From: Enterococcus_K sp051713825
GTDB lineage: Bacteria; Bacillota; Bacilli; Lactobacillales; Enterococcaceae
DNA: 64,000 nt
Reading direction: 5' to 3'
NCBI RefSeq assembly: GCF_051713825.1
Contig: NZ_JBIOQR010000001.1
Span: 124,001 to 188,000, forward strand
Below the pieces are notes generated by a model that was not told the origin of the DNA, made no database searches, and worked only from the letters and a program-made list of their open reading frames with translations. Shown piece by piece: positions 26,862 through 34,321 of this stretch. Position numbers and translations under genes: made by a program. The first letter of the stretch is position 1, and the number at the start of each line of letters is the position of its first letter.

Positions 26862-26908
26862 AAAAACGTTGTGCTAACTGCCAGTTTGGCGGATAGTACA
26901 ACGTTTTT
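26862..26908 (+). terminator. Terminator of the ABC/alpha-xylosidase operon
   Basis: AAAAACGTTGT pairs with ACAACGTTTTT, with inner CTAACTGCCA/TGGCGGATAG pairing. Strong and symmetrical; it can act in both directions. Confidence 0.88.
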
Positions 26909-27031
26909 GGTGATAAAGAGCGTATATATTATTGAAAGGTGGGGTCGAATACAAAATCAGTGAGGGGAATCAACTGTAGACGAAAGACCAAAAGACTTCG
27001 GTCTGATGAGGCATTCTTAAGAAGCAAAAGA

Positions 27032-27060
27032 TTGAAAAAATGTAGCTTATAGGCTACAAT
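27032..27060 (+). promoter_or_regulatory. Promoter and operator of the HigBA-type pair
   Basis: TTGAAA (27032-27037), 17-bp spacer, TACAAT (27055-27060). The inverted repeat TGTAGC-TTATAG-GCTACA (27041-27058) fills the spacer and part of the -10, the placement expected for autorepression by the antitoxin or the complex. Confidence 0.78.
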
Positions 27061-27075
27061 TTGATTGGAGAAAAG

Positions 27076-27417
27076 ATGGAATTACCGGAATTTGATTGGG
27101 GAGATGAATTTAGTGAGTATCTCGAATCGCTCAATAAAGAAGAAAATGAAAAGATGATTTCTACAATAAAGTCAATTGAATATCATGGACTTCAAGAAGC
27201 CATCAAGAAAAGATGGGTGAGTAAATTAGCCAATGATTTATATGAAATTCGAGTGCAAAATAAGGGTGTTTTTCTACGTGGCATATACTTTCAAGTAATG
27301 AACAATAATTATTGGATAACTCATGGTTTCAAGAAAAAAAAGAATAAGACGCCACAAAAGGAAATAGCCAGAGGGAAAAGTATAAGAAATAAATATAAAG
27401 ATAGGAAGGGTGACTAA
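27076..27417 (+). CDS. HigB/RelE-type toxin (phage Gp49-like)
   Basis: 113 residues from ATG 27076, which has TTGGAGAAAAG before it; the TTG at 27061 lies on the transcription start region and is unlikely. The C-terminal pattern WITHGFKKKKNKTPQKEIARG and the central LYEIRVQNKGVFLRGIY are typical of HigB/Gp49 proteins, mRNA-cleaving ribosome-dependent toxins of the RelE superfamily. The toxin gene precedes the antitoxin, the HigBA order, with 1 bp between stop and start. Confidence 0.85.
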   Translation: MELPEFDWGDEFSEYLESLNKEENEKMISTIKSIEYHGLQEAIKKRWVSKLANDLYEIRVQNKGVFLRGIYFQVMNNNYWITHGFKKKKNKTPQKEIARGKSIRNKYKDRKGD

Positions 27418-27418
27418 T

Positions 27419-27724
27419 ATGAGTAAAGTTGATGAATATATCAAAAATAAATCTTTGGAAGATCCAGAATGGAAAAAAGGGTATGAAGAAGAGTGCAATA
27501 AATTAAAGATGTCCGTGATAATGACTAATCTCAGGGAAAGTACAGGATTGAATAAAACACAATTCGCTACCCTTGTTGGGAAATCACGGGCAACAATAGA
27601 TAAAATAGAAAAAGGACAGATGAATCCTTCCGCTGAATTGATGGATGAAATTGCTTCAAAAGCTGGAAAAAAATTAGTCATTAAAATCGTAGACATTGAT
27701 GCGAATGAACCTACCTGTATCTGA
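27419..27724 (+). CDS. HigA-type antitoxin, XRE family
   Basis: 101 residues from ATG 27419 (GGAAGGGTG upstream). An N-terminal arm is followed by an HTH at about residues 40-75 (LNKTQFATLVGKSRATIDKIEKG). It is expected to bind and neutralise the preceding toxin and to bind the palindrome at 27041-27058. A terminator follows at once. Confidence 0.85.
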   Translation: MSKVDEYIKNKSLEDPEWKKGYEEECNKLKMSVIMTNLRESTGLNKTQFATLVGKSRATIDKIEKGQMNPSAELMDEIASKAGKKLVIKIVDIDANEPTCI

Positions 27725-27730
27725 AGAGGT

Positions 27731-27780
27731 TGAGGGTGGACATAACTTATAAGGTCATGTCACCCTCACGCTCGTTTTTT
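27731..27780. terminator. Terminator after the toxin-antitoxin pair
   Basis: TGAGGGTG-ACATAACTT pairs with AAGGTCATGT-CACCCTCA, followed by a T tract at 27774-27780. It lies between convergent genes and can serve both. Its sequence is of the GGACATAACTT class that accompanies the repeat family. Confidence 0.8.
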
Positions 27781-27790
27781 TATTTATTTC

Positions 27791-28684
27791 TTACAACGTC
27801 ATCTTTTTTTCTAGACAGTAGTCATAAAATTTTTGAACGACGGGTGTTTTTCGTTTATTTTTTTTTGTAGCAAGGTAGATGTAACGAGAAGGAATCTCAT
27901 CAGTAATTGTTAGTTTTGTGACAGGATAGGCCGAGATTGATGGGATATCTGGCATGATGGCTACCCCATAATCGTAGCCAACAAATCCTAGCATGCTGTG
28001 GTCTTCTTCAACTTCACAGGTAATTTGTGGTTGAATCGAGTGGTTGTTTAAAATTTCATCGATATAAGGTCGCAAGCCACTTTGGTTGTTGTAATAGACA
28101 AAGGGATACCCGGCTAACTCGTTCAATGAGACGGTATTTTGTGAGTTTTTGGTTAATGGATGTTTGTTGGGGACAATGACAACAATTTTTTGTTCGGTTA
28201 AAACATCAAAATGAATTTCAGCATCGTCATCAATTTTTGAGCAGATGGCGATGTCGATGTTGTCGGACTTCAGCTGTTGCAAAATGTCGCTAGAGTTACC
28301 TTGGGAAAAACGAAATTGAATGGCTTCATTATTTTTTTCGGCTAAAAATTGTTTGGCCAAATTCGGAGTTAACGAAGAACCCATGGTATAAATGAACCCT
28401 AGTTGAATTTGCCCCGTCTCTGGACTCGCAATTTCTTGGAGCATTTGTTTGCCAGAGTAAAGCTGGTTGAGTCCGGGTGATACATAATCATAAAAGATTT
28501 TCCCATATCTTGTTAGATAAATGTTTCGTCCTTTTTTTTCAAAAAGCGCAACGCCGAGTTCTTTTTCTAAAACTGAGATGGCGTGGCTTAAGTTTGGTTG
28601 GGAGGTATTTAATTGTTCAGCAGTGAGTCGCATATGCTCATTTTCTGCTAATTTTAAGAAATATTCAAGGTGTCGAAAATTCAT
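27791..28684 (-). CDS. LysR-family regulator (probable QuiR-type, quinate/shikimate)
   Basis: 297 residues from ATG 28684, with GAAGGAG 8 bp upstream; the in-frame TTG at 28702 is inside that ribosome region. N-terminal winged HTH (residues 1-60: LTAEQLNTSQPNLSHAISVLEKELGVALFEK), then the two-lobed effector domain. It is divergent from an MFS carrier and heads the quinate/shikimate locus; Listeria has a LysR regulator (QuiR) that senses shikimate for similar operons, so the same role is inferred here. Confidence 0.87.
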   Translation of the reverse strand: MNFRHLEYFLKLAENEHMRLTAEQLNTSQPNLSHAISVLEKELGVALFEKKGRNIYLTRYGKIFYDYVSPGLNQLYSGKQMLQEIASPETGQIQLGFIYTMGSSLTPNLAKQFLAEKNNEAIQFRFSQGNSSDILQQLKSDNIDIAICSKIDDDAEIHFDVLTEQKIVVIVPNKHPLTKNSQNTVSLNELAGYPFVYYNNQSGLRPYIDEILNNHSIQPQITCEVEEDHSMLGFVGYDYGVAIMPDIPSISAYPVTKLTITDEIPSRYIYLATKKNKRKTPVVQKFYDYCLEKKMTL

Positions 28685-28703
28685 ATTTATCGTCTCCTTC
28701 AAA

Positions 28704-28724
28704 ATGATAAATGAATTTTATCAT
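28704..28724. promoter_or_regulatory. LysR-type operator candidate between the LysR and MFS genes
   Basis: ATGATAAA-TGAAT-TTTATCAT, a perfect 8-bp inverted repeat around the T-N11-A spacing. Related TTTATCA/TGATA elements occur at 31123-31155 before the reductase operon. Confidence 0.6.
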
Positions 28725-28810
28725 ATTGAAATGAAAAAAGCATTGGAATTTCTGAATCGAATCGGGTATCCTTAGTAAAAAAGCTAGATTGTTTGAAAGT
28801 AGGTATTAAA

Positions 28811-30058
28811 GTGAAAAATATCACAAGTTCAAAAAGTAGCGAGCAAAGGAATCGTTATTTTCCTTTACTTAGTAGTCTGTATTTTAATTTTATTTTTCAA
28901 GGGATGGCAGCCATTATTTTATCTCAAAATATGGATGCTTTAAAGGAACAATGGCAAGCATCAACGACTCAGGTAACTTTGGTTATGAGTGCGATTGGGT
29001 TTGGGCGGATTATCAGCCTGTATTTTTCAGGATACTTTTCTGATAAGTTCGGTCGTAAGAAGACGGTCATGATCGCGATTGCTTCTTATTTTGTTTTTTT
29101 TGCAGGAATTCTCTTGAGCCCAAATTATCAAATTGCCGCTATTTTGGCGATGTTTGGTGGGTTTAGTAATGCCTTTTTAGATACGAGTACATATCCGACT
29201 TTAGTGGAAGCTTATCCAAGCGAGAAGGATAATAGCTCGCTAAGTGTCTTAAATAAAGCCTTTATCTCATTAGGTCAATTTATTTTACCGTTTTTAACTA
29301 GAATTATTATGACAGAGAACCTGTATTACGGATGGCCTTTTATCTTATGTATTGTCTGTCTATTTGCTAATTTACTCTTCTTGCGAAAACAGGCGTTTCC
29401 ACCGCTAACAACGGTTCCCGTCCATGAAGAAGTAATCACTGAAGAGGCCGGACCAAAAGGAGTCAAATTTAAGATTGATGGGATTGCGTTATTAATCTTT
29501 TCTTTTGTTTCTGTGTCTATGTTCAATATTTTTATTTTGTGGATTCCAAAGTTTGGAGAGCAGATGAACATTGTTAGCCAACAAGATAGTCTAATTTTTG
29601 TTAGTGTTTTTAGTGTCGGCTCATTTGTCTCTGTGTTTTTGACTTCTATGATTGTCAAAAAAGGCGTCAGCGTAACAGGATTGATGGTTGTTTGTACAGG
29701 AGTCACCGCATTATCGTTAATCTATATGATTTTGCAACCGACTTTTGTAGGTCTTGTGATTGCTTCATTATGTGTGGGGATCTTTGCAGCAGGCGGAATC
29801 TGGCAATTGGGATTAGCCTTAATTTTAGAATTTTTCCCACAAAGAAAAGGCCGAATTACAAGTCTGTATTCTTTAGCGACTTCTGTGTCGGTAATGATTA
29901 CGCCTTATATAACTGGAATTATGGCTGAATCGGATATTCGTTTGGTCTTTGTTTATAATGTGTTCTTGACGCTTGTTGGTTTTCTTTCAACCCTTGTGAT
30001 TGCGGTTCGTTATAAAGCAATGGTTGCGGAGCCAAGCGGGATACGTGTGGATGAGTAA
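28811..30058 (+). CDS. MFS transporter, possible quinate/shikimate carrier
   Basis: About 415 residues if it starts at GTG 28811 (AAAGTAGG upstream); an in-frame TTG at 28793 is the alternative. Twelve membrane helices, with the MFS loop signature GYFSDKFGRKKTVMIA near residues 75-90. It is paralogous in layout to the carrier at 34322 (both have AIILSQNMDAL/VIIISQNQNAL and the SNAFLDTSTYPTL/SNSFLDSGTYPAL segment). Placement next to the LysR regulator suggests uptake of quinate or shikimate. Confidence 0.85.
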   Translation: MKNITSSKSSEQRNRYFPLLSSLYFNFIFQGMAAIILSQNMDALKEQWQASTTQVTLVMSAIGFGRIISLYFSGYFSDKFGRKKTVMIAIASYFVFFAGILLSPNYQIAAILAMFGGFSNAFLDTSTYPTLVEAYPSEKDNSSLSVLNKAFISLGQFILPFLTRIIMTENLYYGWPFILCIVCLFANLLFLRKQAFPPLTTVPVHEEVITEEAGPKGVKFKIDGIALLIFSFVSVSMFNIFILWIPKFGEQMNIVSQQDSLIFVSVFSVGSFVSVFLTSMIVKKGVSVTGLMVVCTGVTALSLIYMILQPTFVGLVIASLCVGIFAAGGIWQLGLALILEFFPQRKGRITSLYSLATSVSVMITPYITGIMAESDIRLVFVYNVFLTLVGFLSTLVIAVRYKAMVAEPSGIRVDE

Positions 30059-30221
30059 GCCTCATTGGAATCAAGAATGAAGCCTAAGCTTGTTGTGAGA
30101 ACGAGCTGTATTTAAACTAATTGATAAAGAGTTTTGATAAAAAGGGATAGAGGCGTTTTCCGAGGAAGGCGAAATGCTTCTGTTCCTTTTTTAATGGACT
30201 AAGTGCATCCGTGTGACAAAA

Positions 30222-30276
30222 GAAAGGGGGAGACAGAAGTTGTCGCCTCTGTACCCACCGTTTATTCGGATAAAAA
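30222..30276 (+). repeat. Truncated intergenic repeat copy upstream of a full copy
   Basis: Has only the outer ends (GACAGAAGTTGTCG then CTCTGTACCCACCG and TTATTCGGATAAAA) with almost no interior, and abuts the full copy at 30277. The 160 bp before it (30059-30221) hold no recognisable feature. Confidence 0.65.
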
Positions 30277-30405
30277 GAGGTTGGGACAGAAGTGTTTAAC
30301 TCCGAGAAATAAGAAGGAATTCACGGAAATTGCTCTTCAAATTTTTGTGAATTTCAGCTTATTTCCGAAGGAGTTGCTTCTGTATCCACCGTTTATTCGG
30401 ATAAA
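30277..30405 (+). repeat. Short (type A) intergenic palindromic repeat, copy 2
   Basis: A near-palindrome: CAGAAGTG...AACTCCGAGAAATAAG...GAATTCAC on the left pairs with GTGAATTTC...CTTATTTCCG...GGAGTTGCTTCTG on the right around a short A/T loop. Apart from one or a few bases it is identical to the copy at 40636, 10 kb away. Confidence 0.88.
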
Positions 30406-30455
30406 GAGAGCCTAGAACATAACTTCAAAAAGTTATGTTCTAGGCTCTCTTTACT
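30406..30455. terminator. Bidirectional terminator at the repeat's right end
   Basis: GAGAGCCTAGAACATAACTT pairs perfectly with AAGTTATGTTCTAGGCTCTC (4-base loop), followed by TTTA. It separates the MFS gene from the convergent secreted-protein gene. Confidence 0.88.
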
Positions 30456-30493
30456 CTTATTTGATAGATTCTAGTCGACTGTTCACTAGAACC

Positions 30494-30886
30494 TTATTGT
30501 GCTTCTACGTATTCCACTAAGCCATTGGTGATGTGAACCACAATGCCGTCAGTGACCGTACCGGTGTATTCTTTAACTGCTTGGATGACTGTGGTAGCCA
30601 TTTGTGTGCCCAGCCCTGGAATCGCTGCGACTAAGACAGCAACTGCGCCGCCTCCTGCCCAAGTGATGGCGTTCATTAACCGATTGCTTAGGTAAACATC
30701 AGGAGAGAAGAAGCCACGTTCGAAGCTGATTGCTGTGATATTTTTGACGCCTTCTGGAATGGCTTGAACAACCATTTCAGTTGGCACGACAGGTGTCGTT
30801 TCTTGTTCTGCTGCAAACACGGTGACCGGTGTGACTAAGGCAACTCCTAAAACAACTGTACTTAAAGCTACGACGAATTTTCTCAT
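30494..30886 (-). CDS. Small secreted protein of unknown function
   Basis: 130 residues from ATG 30886, chosen because AGGAGGAGAGAATC precedes it directly; the longer frame upstream has no ribosome site. A clear signal peptide ends near TVFAAEQ (residues about 1-27). The mature part of about 104 residues has a hydrophobic glycine/alanine stretch (AITWAGGGAVAVLVAAIPGLG) that could enter a membrane, and no cysteine. I do not recognise the family; the composition recalls membrane-active peptides, but no processing, immunity or export gene is beside it. It is transcribed against the quinate/shikimate genes and seems an insertion in that locus. Confidence 0.75.
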   Translation of the reverse strand: MRKFVVALSTVVLGVALVTPVTVFAAEQETTPVVPTEMVVQAIPEGVKNITAISFERGFFSPDVYLSNRLMNAITWAGGGAVAVLVAAIPGLGTQMATTVIQAVKEYTGTVTDGIVVHITNGLVEYVEAQ

Positions 30887-30933
30887 GATTCTCTCCTCCT
30901 TCAGTAGAAATAAATAATTATCTCTATATTTAT

Positions 30934-30961
30934 AATATATACCATTTTCGTGAAAAGTCAA
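30934..30961 (-). promoter_or_regulatory. Promoter of the small secreted protein gene
   Basis: Read on the minus strand: TTGACT (30961-30956), 16-bp spacer, TATATT (30939-30934). The spacer holds AAAATGGTATA, which is repeated 56 bp upstream at 31004-30994, a possible pair of regulator sites. Confidence 0.6.
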
Positions 30962-31122
30962 TAAAATATAAGAAAATAAAAGAAAATATCATGTATACCA
31001 TTTTTTGTTTAGCGCATTTAGAATGACAGGACGTTTCTTTTTTTATTTAGGTTTCTTGAAAGGATGAGTAGTTATTTTCAGAGTGGATATTCTGATTGAT
31101 AAATTATATTTATGTTTTATTC

Positions 31123-31169
31123 GATAAAAAAGTAATAGTTTTTATCAAAATGATAGCTTACACTATAGG
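31123..31169 (+). promoter_or_regulatory. Probable LysR-controlled promoter of the reductase-aroE operon
   Basis: Inverted repeat GATAAAAA (31123-31130) with TTTTTATC (31139-31146), followed by TATCA-AAA-TGATA (31143-31155). A weak TTTATC-N17-TATAGG promoter (31141-31169) overlaps the repeat, as expected where an activator is needed. The rest of 30962-31213 is AT-rich without other signals. Confidence 0.5.
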
Positions 31170-31213
31170 TAAATAGATTGTGAAATCATTAATTTGAAGA
31201 AAGAAGGAGAATC

Positions 31214-33256
31214 ATGAATAATTATCAAGCGATTTTTGAACCATTGACGATTAGACGTATGACCTTAAAAAATAGAGTGATTATGCCACCAATGGGAACA
31301 AATTTTGCCAATATGGATGGCACCTTCAATAAAGAGCATCTCTCTTATTATGAACAAAGAGCAAAGGGGGGGACGGGCCTAATCACCTTGGAAAATGTCT
31401 GTTTTGATTATCCAATGGGAACAAACGGCACGTCTCAGCTTAGAATCGATAATGATCAATATATTCCGGGCTTATGGAAATTTAACGAAGTGATGCACTC
31501 ATATGGAGCGGCAACTTCTGTTCAAATTAACCATGCAGGGGCTTCAGCTTATGGGCTACGTTTAAACGGTGCACAGGCTGTTTCAGCGTCAGATATTCCT
31601 AGTAAAACGGGGAATCCAGCGCCAAGACCTTTGACCGAAGAGGAAATTTTTGGAATCGTAGCTCGTTATGGAGAAGCAGCTGCTCGTGCGCAACGTGCAG
31701 GTTTTGACTGTGTTGAGATTCATGCAGGGCATTCCTACTTATTGTGTCAATTTTTATCTCCTTTATACAATAACAGAACTGATCAGTTTGGGGGTTCTGC
31801 AGAAAATCGAGCACGCTTCACGACGCTTGTAGTAGAGGCTGTTCGTAAGGCAGTCGGCCCATTTTTCCCTATTTCATTACGATTTAGTGCAGATGAATTA
31901 TTGGCTGGTGGGAATACATTAGAAGATACCATCGACATTTTGAAGTATTTTGCTGAGGAAGTTGATATTTTAAATGTTTCTGCAGCATTGAATGATAACC
32001 TGCAATATCAAATTGATAAAATGAACCTTGAAGATGGCTGGCGTTCTTATATGGCAAAAGCAGTCAAAGAAAAATATCCAGATAAAGTGATTGTGACCTC
32101 TGGGAATATTCGTAGCCCGAAAAAAGCTGCTGAGATTTTAGAGAATGGTCATGCGGATTTATTGGCAATGGGACGTGGTTTGATTGCCGAACCAAACTGG
32201 GTAAACAAGGTAGAAAATAATCAAGAGCATTTGCTGAGAAAATGTATCTCTTGTAATATTGGTTGTGCGGATCATCGAATTAACAAATCCCGACCAATCC
32301 GTTGTACAGTGAATCCAGATCTTTATTATGAGGAAGAGTATAAAAAGACGCCAGTCAAACAACCACTAAAAATGGTGGTTATTGGTGGCGGAACGGCAGG
32401 GCTTGAAGCTGCCGCTACTGCAGCTGAGGTTGGCGTAACCGTTGATTTATATGAACAAAAATCCTATTTAGGTGGGTTGGGACAAGAGATTTCTCGATTG
32501 CCTGATAAAAATAGAATTAATGATTTTATTACGTATTTGGAGAATCGTTGTGCGGAGCTGGATAATTTAACGATCCATTTGAATCATTCATTTTCAATGG
32601 CTGATTTGGCGGGTAAGAAAGTAGATATCATCGTTAACGCGAGTGGTGCGAAGCCTTTATTACCACCAATTAGTGGCCTACATGATGTGTTAGCTGAAAA
32701 GGATCGTAAAGTCTTTTCCATTTTTGATGTTTTGTTGAATATGGAAAAATTTAATGAGTTTGAAGGAAAAGAAGTCGTCGTGATTGGCGGTGGCGCAGTG
32801 GGCTTAGATATGGTTGAATATTATGCAGAACGTGGCGCTAAGTCCGTGAGCATTGTCGAAATGCAGCCAGAGCTAGGTAAGGATTTGGACTTAATTACGA
32901 AGTTAAGTATGATGGAAATCGTTAAAGAATATGGCGTTCACAGTTATACGTCGACTAAACTGATGGAAGTTCATTCTGATTATTTCAAAGTAGAATTGCC
33001 AAGTGGTGAAACAAAAGAGTTACCTTTTGATTTAGGATTTGTTTGTCTTGGAATGAAGGCTGATGCGCCACTTCTAGATGAATTGAGAAGTTATGCACGA
33101 ATGAATGATGCGGCACTAGTAAATATTGGCGATAGTAAAGTAGCCCGTCGAATCATCGAAGGAACCAAAGAAGCACGTGATATTTTAACAACGATTGAAA
33201 AAGTGGATTATGAGCGAACACAAAAAATAGCTTTTTCAACAGTAAAAGAAGCATAA
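31214..33256 (+). CDS. Old-yellow-enzyme-type NAD(P)H:flavin oxidoreductase with Fe-S centre (2,4-dienoyl-CoA reductase-like)
   Basis: 680 residues with the three-part layout of FadH/BaiCD-type reductases. An N-terminal FMN TIM barrel (about residues 1-335) includes FDCVEIHAGHSYLL. A four-cysteine cluster motif C-x2-C-x3-C-x11-C (KCISCNIGCADH...RCTVNP) is near residues 340-365 for a 4Fe-4S centre. The C-terminal part binds FAD and NAD(P)H (VVIGGGTAGLEAA and VVVIGGGAVGLDM). It reduces conjugated C=C bonds. Similar reductases sit in the Listeria qui operons beside aroE and aroD, so a role in reducing a shikimate-derived intermediate is inferred. Confidence 0.88.
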   Translation: MNNYQAIFEPLTIRRMTLKNRVIMPPMGTNFANMDGTFNKEHLSYYEQRAKGGTGLITLENVCFDYPMGTNGTSQLRIDNDQYIPGLWKFNEVMHSYGAATSVQINHAGASAYGLRLNGAQAVSASDIPSKTGNPAPRPLTEEEIFGIVARYGEAAARAQRAGFDCVEIHAGHSYLLCQFLSPLYNNRTDQFGGSAENRARFTTLVVEAVRKAVGPFFPISLRFSADELLAGGNTLEDTIDILKYFAEEVDILNVSAALNDNLQYQIDKMNLEDGWRSYMAKAVKEKYPDKVIVTSGNIRSPKKAAEILENGHADLLAMGRGLIAEPNWVNKVENNQEHLLRKCISCNIGCADHRINKSRPIRCTVNPDLYYEEEYKKTPVKQPLKMVVIGGGTAGLEAAATAAEVGVTVDLYEQKSYLGGLGQEISRLPDKNRINDFITYLENRCAELDNLTIHLNHSFSMADLAGKKVDIIVNASGAKPLLPPISGLHDVLAEKDRKVFSIFDVLLNMEKFNEFEGKEVVVIGGGAVGLDMVEYYAERGAKSVSIVEMQPELGKDLDLITKLSMMEIVKEYGVHSYTSTKLMEVHSDYFKVELPSGETKELPFDLGFVCLGMKADAPLLDELRSYARMNDAALVNIGDSKVARRIIEGTKEARDILTTIEKVDYERTQKIAFSTVKEA

Positions 33257-33267
33257 GTTAGGCAATC

Positions 33268-33399
33268 GGGACTGCAGAGAAGCCTGAGAGAGGGGAAATC
33301 TCCCTTTCTCAGTGGATGGATTTAAAAAATACGCAAGACCTGAAGGAACGTGTTGTATCCTTCATAAGTGTCAGAGATTTTTTCCATTTTCTCAGTCCC
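33268..33399 (+). other. Structured spacer between the reductase and aroE genes
   Basis: GGGACT (33268-33273) can pair with AGTCCC (33394-33399), enclosing a strong inner hairpin CTGAGAGAGGGG/CTCCCTTTCTCAG (33284-33312). There is no T tract after the inner stem. It could be an mRNA-processing or regulatory structure, or the relic of a lost gene. No riboswitch class recognised. Confidence 0.4.
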
Positions 33400-33431
33400 A
33401 TAAAAATAAATCTAAAAGTGAGGAACTGAGC

Positions 33432-34310
33432 ATGACAGAAAGATTAGACGGACATACATTATTAATTGGGCTGATTGCAACACCAATCAGACATAGTTTA
33501 TCACCAACAATGCACAACGAAGCATTTGCCAAACTAGGAATGGACTACGCTTATTTAGCTTTTGAAGTAGGAAATGAAGAGTTAGAGGATGCAGTCAAAG
33601 GAATTCGCGCGTTAGGCATTCGTGGTTCAAATGTTTCTATGCCAAACAAACAAGCGGTGATTCCTCATTTGGACGAGTTGTCTCCGGCAGCTGAATTAGC
33701 TGGGGCAGTGAATACAGTTGTCAATAAGGATGGAAAAGGACATTTAGTTGGTCATATCACAGATGGGACAGGTGCGATGCGTTCTTTACGTGAAGAAGGC
33801 GTAGAGGTCAAGGGTCAAATCGTGACAATGACAGGAGCTGGTGGTGCTGGGACGGCGATTGCGATTCAAGCTGCACTAGATGGCGTGAAGGAATTACGAA
33901 TTTTCAATATTGAAGATGCGGCTTTTGAAACAGCGAAAGAAACAATGAAAAAAATCAATGAAAAAACAGAGTGTAAAGCGACAGTCACTTCATTAAATGA
34001 TCAAGAAGCTTTCAAAAAATCAATTGCTGAAAGTAGCATTTACATTGATGCAACAGGCGTTGGTATGAAACCTTTAGAAAAGGAAAGCTTGATTAATGAT
34101 CCAGAAGTGATTCATGATGAGTTAGTCGTTTTCGATGTGGTCTATATTCCAAAAGAAACAAAATTATTAAAATTTGCCAAAGAAAATGGCGCAAAGAAAA
34201 CAATTAATGGGTTAGGCATGATGCTGTATCAAGGAGCCGAAGCGTTTAACTTATTCACAGGAGAAGATATGCCTGTAGACTACATTAAAGAGTTACTATT
34301 TAAAGACTAA
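33432..34310 (+). CDS. Shikimate/quinate dehydrogenase (AroE/YdiB family)
   Basis: 292 residues from ATG 33432 (GTGAGGAACTGAGC upstream), the length of YdiB-type enzymes. IATPIRHSLSPTMHNEAF binds the substrate, NVSMPNKQAV supplies the catalytic Lys, and HITDGTGAMRSL stands where YdiB has NTDGTG. The Gly-rich TGAGGAGTAIA binds NAD(P)H. It oxidises quinate or shikimate to 3-dehydroquinate or 3-dehydroshikimate, or the reverse. The catabolic context (carriers, AroD, LysR) favours the degradative direction and a YdiB-like dual specificity. Confidence 0.92.
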   Translation: MTERLDGHTLLIGLIATPIRHSLSPTMHNEAFAKLGMDYAYLAFEVGNEELEDAVKGIRALGIRGSNVSMPNKQAVIPHLDELSPAAELAGAVNTVVNKDGKGHLVGHITDGTGAMRSLREEGVEVKGQIVTMTGAGGAGTAIAIQAALDGVKELRIFNIEDAAFETAKETMKKINEKTECKATVTSLNDQEAFKKSIAESSIYIDATGVGMKPLEKESLINDPEVIHDELVVFDVVYIPKETKLLKFAKENGAKKTINGLGMMLYQGAEAFNLFTGEDMPVDYIKELLFKD

Positions 34311-34321
34311 GGGGATAGAAA

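Noticed and set aside
26980..27030. Hammerhead-ribozyme-like pieces (GAAA, then CTGATGAGG with a TTCTTAAGAA stem)
   Set aside because: The CTGATGA and GAAA elements are in the wrong order around the stems and there is no cleavage triplet in the right place. Coincidental.
30203..30415. 70-residue plus-strand frame
   Set aside because: It runs through two repeat copies and shares its sequence with the frame at 40574; it is the repeat being translated, not a gene.
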